From positions 1 through 15,239 of the forward strand of contig JACCYP010000121.1 of NCBI GenBank assembly GCA_013696425.1: a DNA stretch of 15,239 nt, written 5' to 3'. Within the stretch, counting starts at the first letter, position 1. Every line of letters starts with the position of its first letter. The DNA comes from Thermoleophilaceae bacterium (GTDB lineage: Bacteria; Actinomycetota; Thermoleophilia; Solirubrobacterales; Thermoleophilaceae). This document shows positions 1-5,193 of the stretch, piece by piece. The notes beneath the pieces are model-generated. The model saw only the letters and a program-made list of their open reading frames with translations. It did not search any database and had not been told where the DNA came from. Both the position numbers and the translations under genes were made by a program.

Positions 1-21
1 GCCGGACTCCGACCGCCTCAC
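1..21 (-). CDS. Start of a second Tad pilus-like pseudopilin gene (partial, runs off window)
   Basis: Only the first seven codons are inside the window. On the minus strand a GTG at 21-19 overlaps the TGA stop of the TadE-like gene as GTGA, and the reading frame gives MRRSESG. A short basic leader ending in S-E-S-G is what TadE/TadG-type prepilins show just before the peptidase cleavage point (usually followed by Q-A/S-x-V-E), and the upstream gene has the same kind of leader. The 4-nt overlap indicates translational coupling. The identification rests on seven residues plus context, so it is tentative; the next ~100 bp to the left would settle it. Confidence 0.45.
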
Positions 22-365
22 GACCCGCCCTCCAGACGGGCGGAGGAAGACACCGAAAACGGCGTCCGCACGCCCGGGAGGAGCAGCGGGATCCGGGCCC
101 GGACGCGCACACGCCCATCGGAGCCGACGCGCACCGACAAACCCCGGCGCATACCCCGCGGCAGCGCGCTGGCAGCGGCGCCGCGCGCGTCACTCCCCAC
201 CGCCTCCGCCCGCGCCCCGACGCGCGCCGCGTTCCCAACCACCCACACCGCGTGACCGGCGAGCGCGAGCTGCCAGCAGACGAGCACGGCGAGCAGCATG
301 AGCGGCAACGTCGCCGCGAACTCGACACTCGACTGACCGCGTTCGGAGCGAAGCGATGGGCGCAC
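18..365 (-). CDS. TadE-like pseudopilin (Flp/Tad pilus assembly)
   Basis: A 115-aa protein with a type IV prepilin-like N-terminus: basic leader of ten residues ending in G10, then Q11-S-S-V-E15, placing glutamate at +5 of the predicted mature protein. A single hydrophobic helix follows at about residues 17-37, rich in Leu, Ala and Val. This is the TadE/TadG pattern: minor pseudopilins processed by a TadV-type peptidase and used in tight-adherence pilus systems. The C-terminal part (40-115) is Arg/Ala/Ser-rich with probable beta strands. The start is GTG at 365, chosen because it gives the correct leader length. The gene lies 74 bp after the 122-aa membrane protein and overlaps the next gene. 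The core Tad genes (ATPase, TadB/C) are not in the window. Family call is firm, exact role is inferred. Confidence 0.8.
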   Translation of the reverse strand: MRPSLRSERGQSSVEFAATLPLMLLAVLVCWQLALAGHAVWVVGNAARVGARAEAVGSDARGAAASALPRGMRRGLSVRVGSDGRVRVRARIPLLLPGVRTPFSVSSSARLEGGS

Positions 366-372
366 GCCTCGA

Positions 373-448
373 CGTTCCGCGAAACCTGGTGACGGCTCAA
401 GGCGCCCGGGTTACAACTGAGCGCGCGGAACGCGACGAGTCAGTTGTA
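373..448 (-). repeat. Two interleaved 9-bp inverted repeats upstream of tadE (possible RNA pseudoknot)
   Basis: Repeat A pairs 412-420 (TACAACTGA) with 440-448 (TCAGTTGTA). Repeat B pairs 373-381 (CGTTCCGCG) with 424-432 (CGCGGAACG). Both are perfect. One arm of B lies inside the loop of A, so the minus-strand RNA has arm order A-B-A'-B', the topology of an H-type pseudoknot with connecting loops of 7, 3 and 30 nt. The first arm contains the stop codon of the 122-aa protein (442-440); the last arm ends seven nucleotides before the tadE GTG. No U-tract follows, so it does not look like an intrinsic terminator. Seen directly: the repeats. Inferred: that they fold and affect tadE. Confidence 0.5.
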
Positions 449-808
449 GCGGCGCGTCTGTCCGTAGACCCAGAACAGGCCGAAGGCACACAGAGCGAGC
501 AGGCAGATCCACAGGAGCACTCCGACGCCGCCCGAGGCGAAGAGCCGGTTGGTCGCGGTAAACGTGAGCACCACACCCGCCAGCGCGGCGTAGAGCACGA
601 AACGCTCGCGGTCCTCGAGCGTGTCGAGGTTGAAGCGGTAGTCGCGGAACATCCGCACACCGAGGAACGCGATCGCCGTGAAGAAGGCGATCATCAACGC
701 GGTGAGGATCGTGTTCAGGGCGTTCCCGCCGCCCGGCGCGACCGTGAACACCAGCGCGATCAGCGCGACGATCAGCAGGTAGATGGGGAACTTGAAACGT
801 TCGAGCAT
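440..808 (-). CDS. Hypothetical four-helix membrane protein (122 aa)
   Basis: I do not recognise a named family. The 122-aa product has four hydrophobic segments, at about residues 9-24, 30-50, 69-85 and 93-116. A charged loop between helices 2 and 3 holds R-D-Y-R-F-N-L-D-T-L-E-D-R-E. The C-terminus QTRRYN is probably cytosolic. No catalytic motif is visible. It starts at ATG 808, eleven nucleotides after the uppP stop, so it is very probably in the same transcript as uppP and ppa. A TAGCCT box formed partly by the uppP stop codon lies eight nucleotides before the ATG and could also supply a separate start of transcription. Good coding evidence (membrane topology, tight spacing), unknown function. 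Confidence 0.75.
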   Translation of the reverse strand: MLERFKFPIYLLIVALIALVFTVAPGGGNALNTILTALMIAFFTAIAFLGVRMFRDYRFNLDTLEDRERFVLYAALAGVVLTFTATNRLFASGGVGVLLWICLLALCAFGLFWVYGQTRRYN

Positions 809-816
809 CGAGCGAA

Positions 817-822
817 AGGCTA
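817..822 (-). promoter_or_regulatory. Candidate -10 box TAGCCT for the 122-aa membrane protein gene
   Basis: On the minus strand TAGCCT ends eight nucleotides before the ATG at 808. Its first three bases are the TAG stop codon of uppP (822-820). No -35 element is evident. Part of the recurring TANNNT-near-start pattern in this window. Confidence 0.3.
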
Positions 823-1644
823 CGAGATGGCCCCGGCGCTCACCAGGATGATCACGAGCGCGCCGAGCGCGACGCGGTAGGCGACGAACACCTTCGTCGT
901 GTGCGTGGTGAGGAAGCGCAGCAGGAAGGCGATCGTCGCGTAGCCGGCGATGAAGGCGAACAGTGTGGCGGTGATCACCGCGCCGGTGCCGACGTCGACC
1001 TTCGCCTCACCCGTGGCGATCGCCAACCCCTCGAAAGCCCCACTCAGCACCACCGCCGGCACCGACAGCAGGAACGAATAGCGGGCGGCCGACTCGCGGT
1101 CGAAGCCGAGGAACAGCCCGGCCGTGATGGTCGCGCCCGAGCGCGACACGCCCGGTACGAGCGCGCACGCCTGCGCGAAACCGACCGCGATCGCGTCCCG
1201 GCGCCCGATCGACTCGATCGGGCGGTCGCGCTTGCCGACCTTCTCCGCATACAGGAGCACGAGGCCGAGCAGGATCAGAGTCACGCCCATCAGGTAGAGC
1301 GAGCGCGCGCCGGTCTCGATCTGGTCCTGGAATGCGAGCCCGAAGACGGCGATCGGGATCGTGCCGAGGCCGATGTACCAGCCCATGCGCGCGTCGAGCT
1401 CGCCGCGCCGCGACTTGTCGGTGAGCGAGGCGCTCCAGGCGCGCGCGATCCGCCACAGGTCCTTGCGGAAGTAGATGACGACGGCGGCCATCGTCCCCAT
1501 CTGGGTGACGGCGGTGAACTCCGCGCCCGGGTCTTCCCAGCCCACAAAGGCCGGCACGATCCGCAGGTGCGCGGTAGACGAGATCGGCAGGAACTCGGTG
1601 ATCCCCTGCACGATCCCGAGGACGATCGCCTCGAGGGTCGACAT
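820..1644 (-). CDS. uppP: Undecaprenyl-diphosphatase UppP (BacA)
   Basis: A 274-aa integral membrane phosphatase that removes a phosphate from undecaprenyl diphosphate. This recycles the lipid carrier for peptidoglycan and other envelope polymers and gives basal bacitracin resistance. Both family signatures are present. Q13-G-I-T-E17-F-L-P-I-S-S-T-A-H26 gives the (E/Q)xxxE motif and the SST(A/G)H catalytic histidine; P164-G-V-S-R168-S-G-A-T gives the phosphate-binding PGxSRSxxT motif. About seven to eight hydrophobic helices and a length near the family norm (265-280) indicate an intact gene. The start is ATG 1644, giving the short N-terminus that precedes the first motif. It lies 22 bp after ppa and 11 bp before the 122-aa membrane gene, consistent with one operon. 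Confidence 0.96.
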   Translation of the reverse strand: MSTLEAIVLGIVQGITEFLPISSTAHLRIVPAFVGWEDPGAEFTAVTQMGTMAAVVIYFRKDLWRIARAWSASLTDKSRRGELDARMGWYIGLGTIPIAVFGLAFQDQIETGARSLYLMGVTLILLGLVLLYAEKVGKRDRPIESIGRRDAIAVGFAQACALVPGVSRSGATITAGLFLGFDRESAARYSFLLSVPAVVLSGAFEGLAIATGEAKVDVGTGAVITATLFAFIAGYATIAFLLRFLTTHTTKVFVAYRVALGALVIILVSAGAIS

Positions 1645-1653
1645 GAGGCGGTG

Positions 1654-1659
1654 ACCCTA
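1654..1659 (-). promoter_or_regulatory. Candidate -10 box TAGGGT for uppP
   Basis: TAGGGT on the minus strand ends nine nucleotides before the uppP ATG, in the 22-bp gap after ppa. No clear -35. It could give uppP its own transcript in addition to read-through from ppa. Confidence 0.3.
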
Positions 1660-1666
1660 GCTAGCG

Positions 1667-2161
1667 CTAACCGCGCGACTCGCTGCAGCGCTTGCGCGAG
1701 GCCTCGATCTCCTCCCAGGCATCCTCGCGCGAGTACCACCCGTCGACCTTGACCTTCTTCTGCTCGAGGTCCTTGTAGATCGAGAAGAAGTGCGCGATCT
1801 CGTCCTGGAACTGCTGGGAGAGGGCGTCGAGGCGCTCGAGCTTGTTCCAGCCCGGATCCGTGAGCGGAACGGCGAGGACCTTGTCGTCGATCCCCTTGTC
1901 GTCCTCCATCCGGAAGAGCGCGATCGGCTTCACGGTGATCACACACCCGGGGAAGGTCGGCTCGGAGACCGTGACCATCACGTCGAGCGGGTCGCTGTCC
2001 TGGCCGAGCGTGTGCGGGATGAACCCGTAATCCGTGGGATACACGACCGAGGAGAAGAGGAAGCGGTCGAGCTTGATCGCGTCCTTATCGTGGTCGTACT
2101 CGTACTTGTTCCGGCTCCCCTTGGGGATCTCGATGACGACGTCGAGCGCTTCTTCTGTCAT
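1667..2161 (-). CDS. ppa: Inorganic pyrophosphatase (family I, soluble)
   Basis: A 164-aa cytosolic enzyme that hydrolyses pyrophosphate to two phosphates, pulling biosynthetic reactions forward. Family I hallmarks are in order: E11-I-P-K-G-S-R-N-K-Y, Y41-P-T-D-Y-G-F-I-P-H, the metal-binding core D55-S-D57-P-L-D60 with the usual V-M-V after it, D87-D-K-G-I-D-D-K and a late H-F-F-x-x-Y-K-D-L-E segment. Length is typical of the single-domain hexameric bacterial enzyme. The ATG at 2161 gives the standard short N-terminus. It is the first gene of a minus-strand unit with uppP, and is divergent from the 84-aa membrane protein gene with only 39 bp between the two ATGs. All expected acidic residues are present. 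Confidence 0.97.
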   Translation of the reverse strand: MTEEALDVVIEIPKGSRNKYEYDHDKDAIKLDRFLFSSVVYPTDYGFIPHTLGQDSDPLDVMVTVSEPTFPGCVITVKPIALFRMEDDKGIDDKVLAVPLTDPGWNKLERLDALSQQFQDEIAHFFSIYKDLEQKKVKVDGWYSREDAWEEIEASRKRCSESRG

Positions 2162-2173
2162 GGCTTGCCCGCG

Positions 2174-2190
2174 ACCCTACCCGGTAAGGT
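2174..2190. promoter_or_regulatory. Symmetric divergent promoter between ppa and the 84-aa protein gene
   Basis: The 17-bp element reads ACCCTACCCGGTAAGGT and is an imperfect palindrome: the 8-bp arms differ at one position around a central C. It carries a minus-strand TAGGGT (2174-2179, 12 nt before the ppa ATG) and a plus-strand TAAGGT (2185-2190, 10 nt before the ATG at 2201). No -35 boxes are convincing. With only 39 bp between the start codons, any promoter must lie here, so the location is well supported; the exact boxes are inferred. Confidence 0.5.
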
Positions 2191-2200
2191 TCCGGGCCGA

Positions 2201-2455
2201 ATGAAGACGCGCCTCGCCGGATCGACGCTTCTCACCTTCCTGCTCCTCGCGGCCCCCGCGCTGGCGCAGGTGACCACCGACAACGGTGAGGGCTACCTGG
2301 GCGAGACCGACGACAAGATCGTGACGTTCGTCTTCCTCGGGGTGCTGGTGTTCTTCTTCCTCTTCACCGCATTCGGGTCGCTCATCCAGTGGAAGCTGGA
2401 GAAGCGCAAGGACGAGAAGAAGGCCGCCACCCTGCGCCAGCGCGCCGGCTGGTAG
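2201..2455 (+). CDS. Small signal-peptide plus single-TM protein, unknown function (84 aa)
   Basis: Not a family I recognise. The 84-aa protein begins with a basic n-region (MKTR), a hydrophobic core and a signal-peptidase-like site, A-P-A-L-A then Q, at about residue 22. A short acidic stretch (23-39) would face outside, followed by one transmembrane helix at about 41-62 with an F-F-F-L-F run. The highly basic C-terminus (K-L-E-K-R-K-D-E-K-K) should remain in the cytosol. A longer in-frame reading exists upstream to 1790, but it runs antisense through ppa. ATG 2201 gives the signal peptide and follows the TAAGGT box by ten nucleotides, so it is the chosen start. It is monocistronic: an intrinsic terminator lies 90 bp after the stop. 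Confidence 0.75.
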   Translation: MKTRLAGSTLLTFLLLAAPALAQVTTDNGEGYLGETDDKIVTFVFLGVLVFFFLFTAFGSLIQWKLEKRKDEKKAATLRQRAGW

Positions 2456-2544
2456 CGCCCCGCCGCCTTCTCAGCCTTTTCACACCCCCGCCCGCCCGGC
2501 CCGCCAGCATGCGGGTCGTACGCGAGTGAATTCCCTCCTCGTGC

Positions 2545-2583
2545 TGTGGCTCCGGTGCTCCCCGCCCGGAGCCACATTCTTTT
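2545..2583 (+). terminator. Rho-independent terminator after the 84-aa protein gene
   Basis: A perfect 11-bp stem pairs 2545-2555 (TGTGGCTCCGG) with 2566-2576 (CCGGAGCCACA), with a ten-nucleotide loop and a U-rich tail TTCTTTT at 2577-2583. It is the only hairpin with a U-tract found in the window. It separates the 84-aa gene from the crotonase promoter region. Confidence 0.85.
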
Positions 2584-2593
2584 CGGCGTCGGT

Positions 2594-2599
2594 TAGGTT
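2594..2599 (+). promoter_or_regulatory. Candidate -10 box TAGGTT upstream of the plus-strand crotonase
   Basis: TAGGTT ends nine nucleotides before an ATG at 2609 (a ten-codon frame) and 44 nt before the crotonase GTG. It closely resembles the TAAGGTTCCG context before the ATG at 2201. It lies just after the terminator, where a new promoter is expected. Confidence 0.4.
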
Positions 2600-2608
2600 C
2601 CGCCCCGC

Positions 2609-2641
2609 ATGTCTACGATCCTGGCCCCCGCAAAGCGATAG
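2609..2641 (+). CDS. Possible 10-codon leader ORF before crotonase
   Basis: ATG at 2609 opens MSTILAPAKR and stops with TAG at 2639-2641, two nucleotides before the crotonase GTG (2644). The ATG sits at leaderless-like distance from TAGGTT, whereas the crotonase GTG has no recognisable ribosome-binding site. Ribosomes ending on this frame could restart on the crotonase. There is no family evidence, and such a short frame can arise by chance. Confidence 0.25.
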   Translation: MSTILAPAKR

Positions 2642-2643
2642 CA

Positions 2644-3405
2644 GTGCCCGTGAACTACGAGCGGATCGGTGCGGCCGCGGTGCTGACGATCGACCGCCAG
2701 GCGAAGCGCAACGCCGTGGACGGCCCGACCGCCGAGAAGCTCGGCGAGGGCTACCGGGAGTTCGTGGCCGACGACGGCGCACGCGTGCTGATCATCACCG
2801 GAGCCGGCGACGTGGCCTTCTGCGCGGGCGCCGACCTGAAGGCCATCGAGACCTTCGGCCCGCGCATCGACCTTCCGGAGGGCCCGCTCGGCTTCTCGCG
2901 CGAGATCTCCCCCAAGCCGACCATCGCCGCCATCTCCGGCTGGTGCCTGGCCGGCGGGCTCGAGCTCGCGCTCTGGTGCGACCTGCGCTTCGCCACCGAG
3001 GGCTCGCAGCTCGGCTTCACCGAGCGCCGCTTCGGCGTGCCGCTGATCGACGGCGGCACCCAGCGCCTGCCGCGCATCGTCGGCCTCGGCCGGGCGCTCG
3101 ACATCATGCTGAGCGGCCGCATCCTCCAAGCCGACGAGGCGCTCGCGATGGGCCTTCTCAACGAGATCGTGCCGCCCGGCAAGCACCTCGAACGCGCGCT
3201 CGAGTACGCGGAGGCGCTCGCGGCGTTCCCCCAGCAGACGATGCTGGCCGACCGCCTGGCGGCGATCGAAGGCATCGGCATGACCTTCGAGGAAGGCCTC
3301 GCACGCGAGGCGATCAGCGGCAAGGAAACGCTCGAGGTGGCGTGGAAGGGCGCCGCGCGCTTCGCCGCGGGCGAGGGCCGCGGCGGCGAGGGCACCGGGG
3401 CTTAG
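2644..3405 (+). CDS. Enoyl-CoA hydratase/isomerase family protein (crotonase)
   Basis: A 253-aa crotonase-fold protein, of usual length, acting on an acyl-CoA in the cytosol. Visible signatures are D17-R-Q-A-K-R-N-A-V near the N-terminus, the oxyanion-hole segment F59-C-A-G-A-D-L-K, the second oxyanion glycine region C101-L-A-G-G-L-E-L-A-L, and G137-G-T-Q-R-L-P-R-I-V-G. Of the two glutamates used by true hydratases, the first is present (F-T-E127); the position matching the second appears to be aspartate (A-L-D153-I-M-L-S-G). Substrate and reaction therefore cannot be assigned. The start is GTG 2644, with a second GTG two codons later. It converges on another crotonase gene with which it shares stop-codon bases, but the two are not co-transcribed. 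Confidence 0.9.
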   Translation: MPVNYERIGAAAVLTIDRQAKRNAVDGPTAEKLGEGYREFVADDGARVLIITGAGDVAFCAGADLKAIETFGPRIDLPEGPLGFSREISPKPTIAAISGWCLAGGLELALWCDLRFATEGSQLGFTERRFGVPLIDGGTQRLPRIVGLGRALDIMLSGRILQADEALAMGLLNEIVPPGKHLERALEYAEALAAFPQQTMLADRLAAIEGIGMTFEEGLAREAISGKETLEVAWKGAARFAAGEGRGGEGTGA

Positions 3406-4295
3406 GGCTCTATGACGTTCCGCGGGTCCGGCTTCTCCTCCGCCGGGGCCTGCGAGTAGTCCCCGAACGGGCCATCGCGCTTCGCGACCGCGGCGGGCAC
3501 GCCGTCGCGCTCCGCGTCCGCGATGAACTGCGCCCCCTCCGGGATGTTGCGCATGAGCCCGTCGAGCACCGGCCCGAGCGTTTGGGTGGAGGCGAGGCCC
3601 ATGTTCTCGTAGGCCTGGTTCACCATCAGCTTCTGAGCGGCGAGCTGCGCGGCCGGCAGCCCCGCGAGCTCCTGCGCCCGCGCGGCAACCGTGGCCTCGA
3701 GGTCGGCGAACGGCACGGCCTCGTTGATCAACTCCACCTCAGCGGCCTCGCGCCCCGACAGCGACCTGCCCGTGAGCGCGTACTCCTTCGCCTTCGCGAG
3801 CCCGAGCCGGTAGATCCACATGCCGGAGAGGTAGGCGCCCCACAGGCGCGAATAGGGCGTGCCGATGCGCGCGTCCTCGCTCGCGACGACCAGGTCGGCG
3901 CAGAGGGCGAAGTCGCTGCCACCGCCCACGCACCAGCCGTGCACCTGGGCGATCACCGGCTTCGGCGAGCGCCAGACGGACATGAACTTCTGCGTCGGTG
4001 CGAGCGCCGGGGCCGTGGCGCCCACCAAGTCCTTGCCGGGGTCCCAGCGCCCGTCCGTGGTGAGCTGCTCGTCCCAGTGGTGGAAGCCGCCGCCGAAGTC
4101 GTACCCGGCGCAGAAGGAGCGGCCCGCGCCGCGCACGACGATCACCTTCACCGACCGGTCGCGCACCGCCGTGTGCACCGCGGCCTCGACCTCGTCGGGC
4201 ATCGGCGGCACGATCGTGTTGAGCGACTCGGGCCGGTTCAGGGTGATGGTCGCCACCGCGGCATCGACCTCGTACAACAGCGTCTCGTACGGCAC
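3402..4295 (-). CDS. Crotonase superfamily protein (enoyl-CoA hydratase-like), divergent active site
   Basis: A 297-aa crotonase from the chosen GTG at 4295, which gives MPYETLLYEV directly before the conserved A-T-I-T-L-N-R-P-E-S-L-N segment. A TTG at 4322 would add nine residues. Oxyanion-hole elements are clear: F61-C-A-G-Y-D-F and G124-G-G-S-D-F-A-L. The segment that in rat-type hydratase carries the first catalytic glutamate reads G-T-P-Y148-S-R-L-W-G, with tyrosine at the expected position; the second glutamate (K-E171-Y-A-L-T-G) is kept. It is probably not an ordinary hydratase. The C-terminal ~40 residues are an extra charged, Pro-rich tail. It lies 52 bp after the HD-domain gene on the same strand and may be the last gene of the polyphosphate transcript, without a known functional link. 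Confidence 0.88.
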   Translation of the reverse strand: MPYETLLYEVDAAVATITLNRPESLNTIVPPMPDEVEAAVHTAVRDRSVKVIVVRGAGRSFCAGYDFGGGFHHWDEQLTTDGRWDPGKDLVGATAPALAPTQKFMSVWRSPKPVIAQVHGWCVGGGSDFALCADLVVASEDARIGTPYSRLWGAYLSGMWIYRLGLAKAKEYALTGRSLSGREAAEVELINEAVPFADLEATVAARAQELAGLPAAQLAAQKLMVNQAYENMGLASTQTLGPVLDGLMRNIPEGAQFIADAERDGVPAAVAKRDGPFGDYSQAPAEEKPDPRNVIEP

Positions 4296-4347
4296 GGGCG
4301 GCGAGAACGAGTTCGCTAGCAAGGGCGGCGGGAGGGAGTTCTGTGAC

Positions 4348-5115
4348 CTAGATGCGGAAGACGGGCACGAGGCGCTTCTCGTGCTCGGCCTCGATGCGGG
4401 CGATCACCTCGACGTGCTCCTCGAGCGGTGTGCCGCGCAGCTTGGTGGCGAGCAACTCGTCCACCTGGAACAGGCCCGAGGAGTTGTTCATCGCGATCTC
4501 GATCCGCACGGCCTTCTCCTCGCGCCCGGCCGAAATCGTGACGCCGTCGATGGCCGCCGCCGAAAGCGAGTGGATGTTCGGCCGGCGCTCCTCGAACGGC
4601 ACCCGTGAGCGCCCCTCCGCGAGGTCGAGCGCATCGGCCACGCGCACCACACCAGCCTCGAGCGTGTAGGGCTCCCCGCGGCGGCGGTGCCCGATGATCG
4701 CGTTCATCGCCTCGGCGATCACTATCGAGCGCTGGGGCTCCTCGTACACGCCGTCGAGCAGCACCGGCAGCTTGTCGGCCGCCAGGAACAGCGAGTAGGC
4801 CTCGTGGTCGGTGCGGTGGATCGACATCCCGGTGTCGTGGAAGAGCGCCCCGGCGGCCACCACCACCTCGGCGTCGTGGTCGCGCATGCCGTGGTCGGCC
4901 ACCATCGCCGGCTCGACGCCCTTGCGCACCAGCAGGCGCAGCAGGCGCATTCCGATGTTCACCACGATGTTCACGTGGATCCAGGAGTGGTCGGACATGC
5001 CGAGCCGGTTGGCGTTGACCTGGGCCATGTGCCACCACCCCCGCATCTGGGGATCCTCGGAGGCGCGGTCGAGCAGCTTGGCGAGCTTGCGGTTGCCGCG
5101 CGTCGGCGCGTTCAT
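4348..5115 (-). CDS. HD-domain metal-dependent phosphohydrolase family protein
   Basis: A 255-aa cytosolic protein with the HD superfamily metal-binding pattern: upstream histidines in S41-D-H43-S-W-I-H47, the doublet H93-D94 in A-L-F-H-D-T-G, a following H100/H104, and the distal aspartate in V159-A-D161-A-L-D-L. The superfamily hydrolyses phosphoester bonds in nucleotides and signalling molecules; the substrate here is not evident. The C-terminal ~70 residues (F174 onward) have no motif I recognise. It begins at ATG 5115, 76 bp after ppk1, with two GC-rich inverted repeats in the gap. Position downstream of ppk1 suggests a role in nucleotide or polyphosphate metabolism. Short Ppx enzymes lack the HD-like domain that the E. 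coli enzyme has, so functional complementation is imaginable but unproven. Confidence 0.85.
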   Translation of the reverse strand: MNAPTRGNRKLAKLLDRASEDPQMRGWWHMAQVNANRLGMSDHSWIHVNIVVNIGMRLLRLLVRKGVEPAMVADHGMRDHDAEVVVAAGALFHDTGMSIHRTDHEAYSLFLAADKLPVLLDGVYEEPQRSIVIAEAMNAIIGHRRRGEPYTLEAGVVRVADALDLAEGRSRVPFEERRPNIHSLSAAAIDGVTISAGREEKAVRIEIAMNNSSGLFQVDELLATKLRGTPLEEHVEVIARIEAEHEKRLVPVFRI

Positions 5116-5135
5116 CCGCGCGTGTTCGAGCCCGT

Positions 5136-5150
5136 CGCCGGGGCCCGGCG
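5136..5150. repeat. Short GC inverted repeat in the ppk1-HD gap
   Basis: CGCCGGG at 5136-5142 and CCCGGCG at 5144-5150 are perfect inverse copies around one G, about 20 nt upstream of the HD-gene ATG. A real hairpin would have to open two or three inner pairs. No U-tract. It may affect translation of the HD gene, or be a GC-rich coincidence. Confidence 0.3.
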
Positions 5151-5167
5151 GGCGATCCTGCTCGCTC

Positions 5168-5193
5168 AGTGGTTCGTCCCGGGACGGGCCACT
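5168..5193. repeat. 26-bp near-palindrome overlapping the ppk1 stop codon
   Basis: Arms 5168-5180 (AGTGGTTCGTCCC) and 5181-5193 (GGGACGGGCCACT) match at 11 of 13 positions; the two mismatches are adjacent. It overlaps the ppk1 TAG by two bases. No U-tract follows on the minus strand. Possible roles are transcript 3'-end stabilisation, attenuation between ppk1 and the HD gene, or a protein-binding site. Confidence 0.5.

Noticed and set aside
356..1752. Plus-strand frames opposite the 122-aa protein and uppP (356-880 and 901-1752)
   Set aside because: Glu/Arg/Asp-rich antisense shadows; the minus strand has uppP signatures and a consistent membrane topology.
1790..2200. N-terminal extension of the 84-aa protein to 1790
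   Set aside because: It runs antisense through ppa; ATG 2201 begins a proper signal peptide.
2456..2644. tRNA or small RNA in the 188-bp intergenic region
   Set aside because: No cloverleaf or conserved T-loop was seen; the region is explained by a terminator and a candidate promoter.
2526..4319. 597-codon plus-strand frame across both crotonase genes
   Set aside because: It overlaps the first crotonase in another frame and the second in antisense; the product is Arg/Ala/Gly/Pro-rich with no domain.
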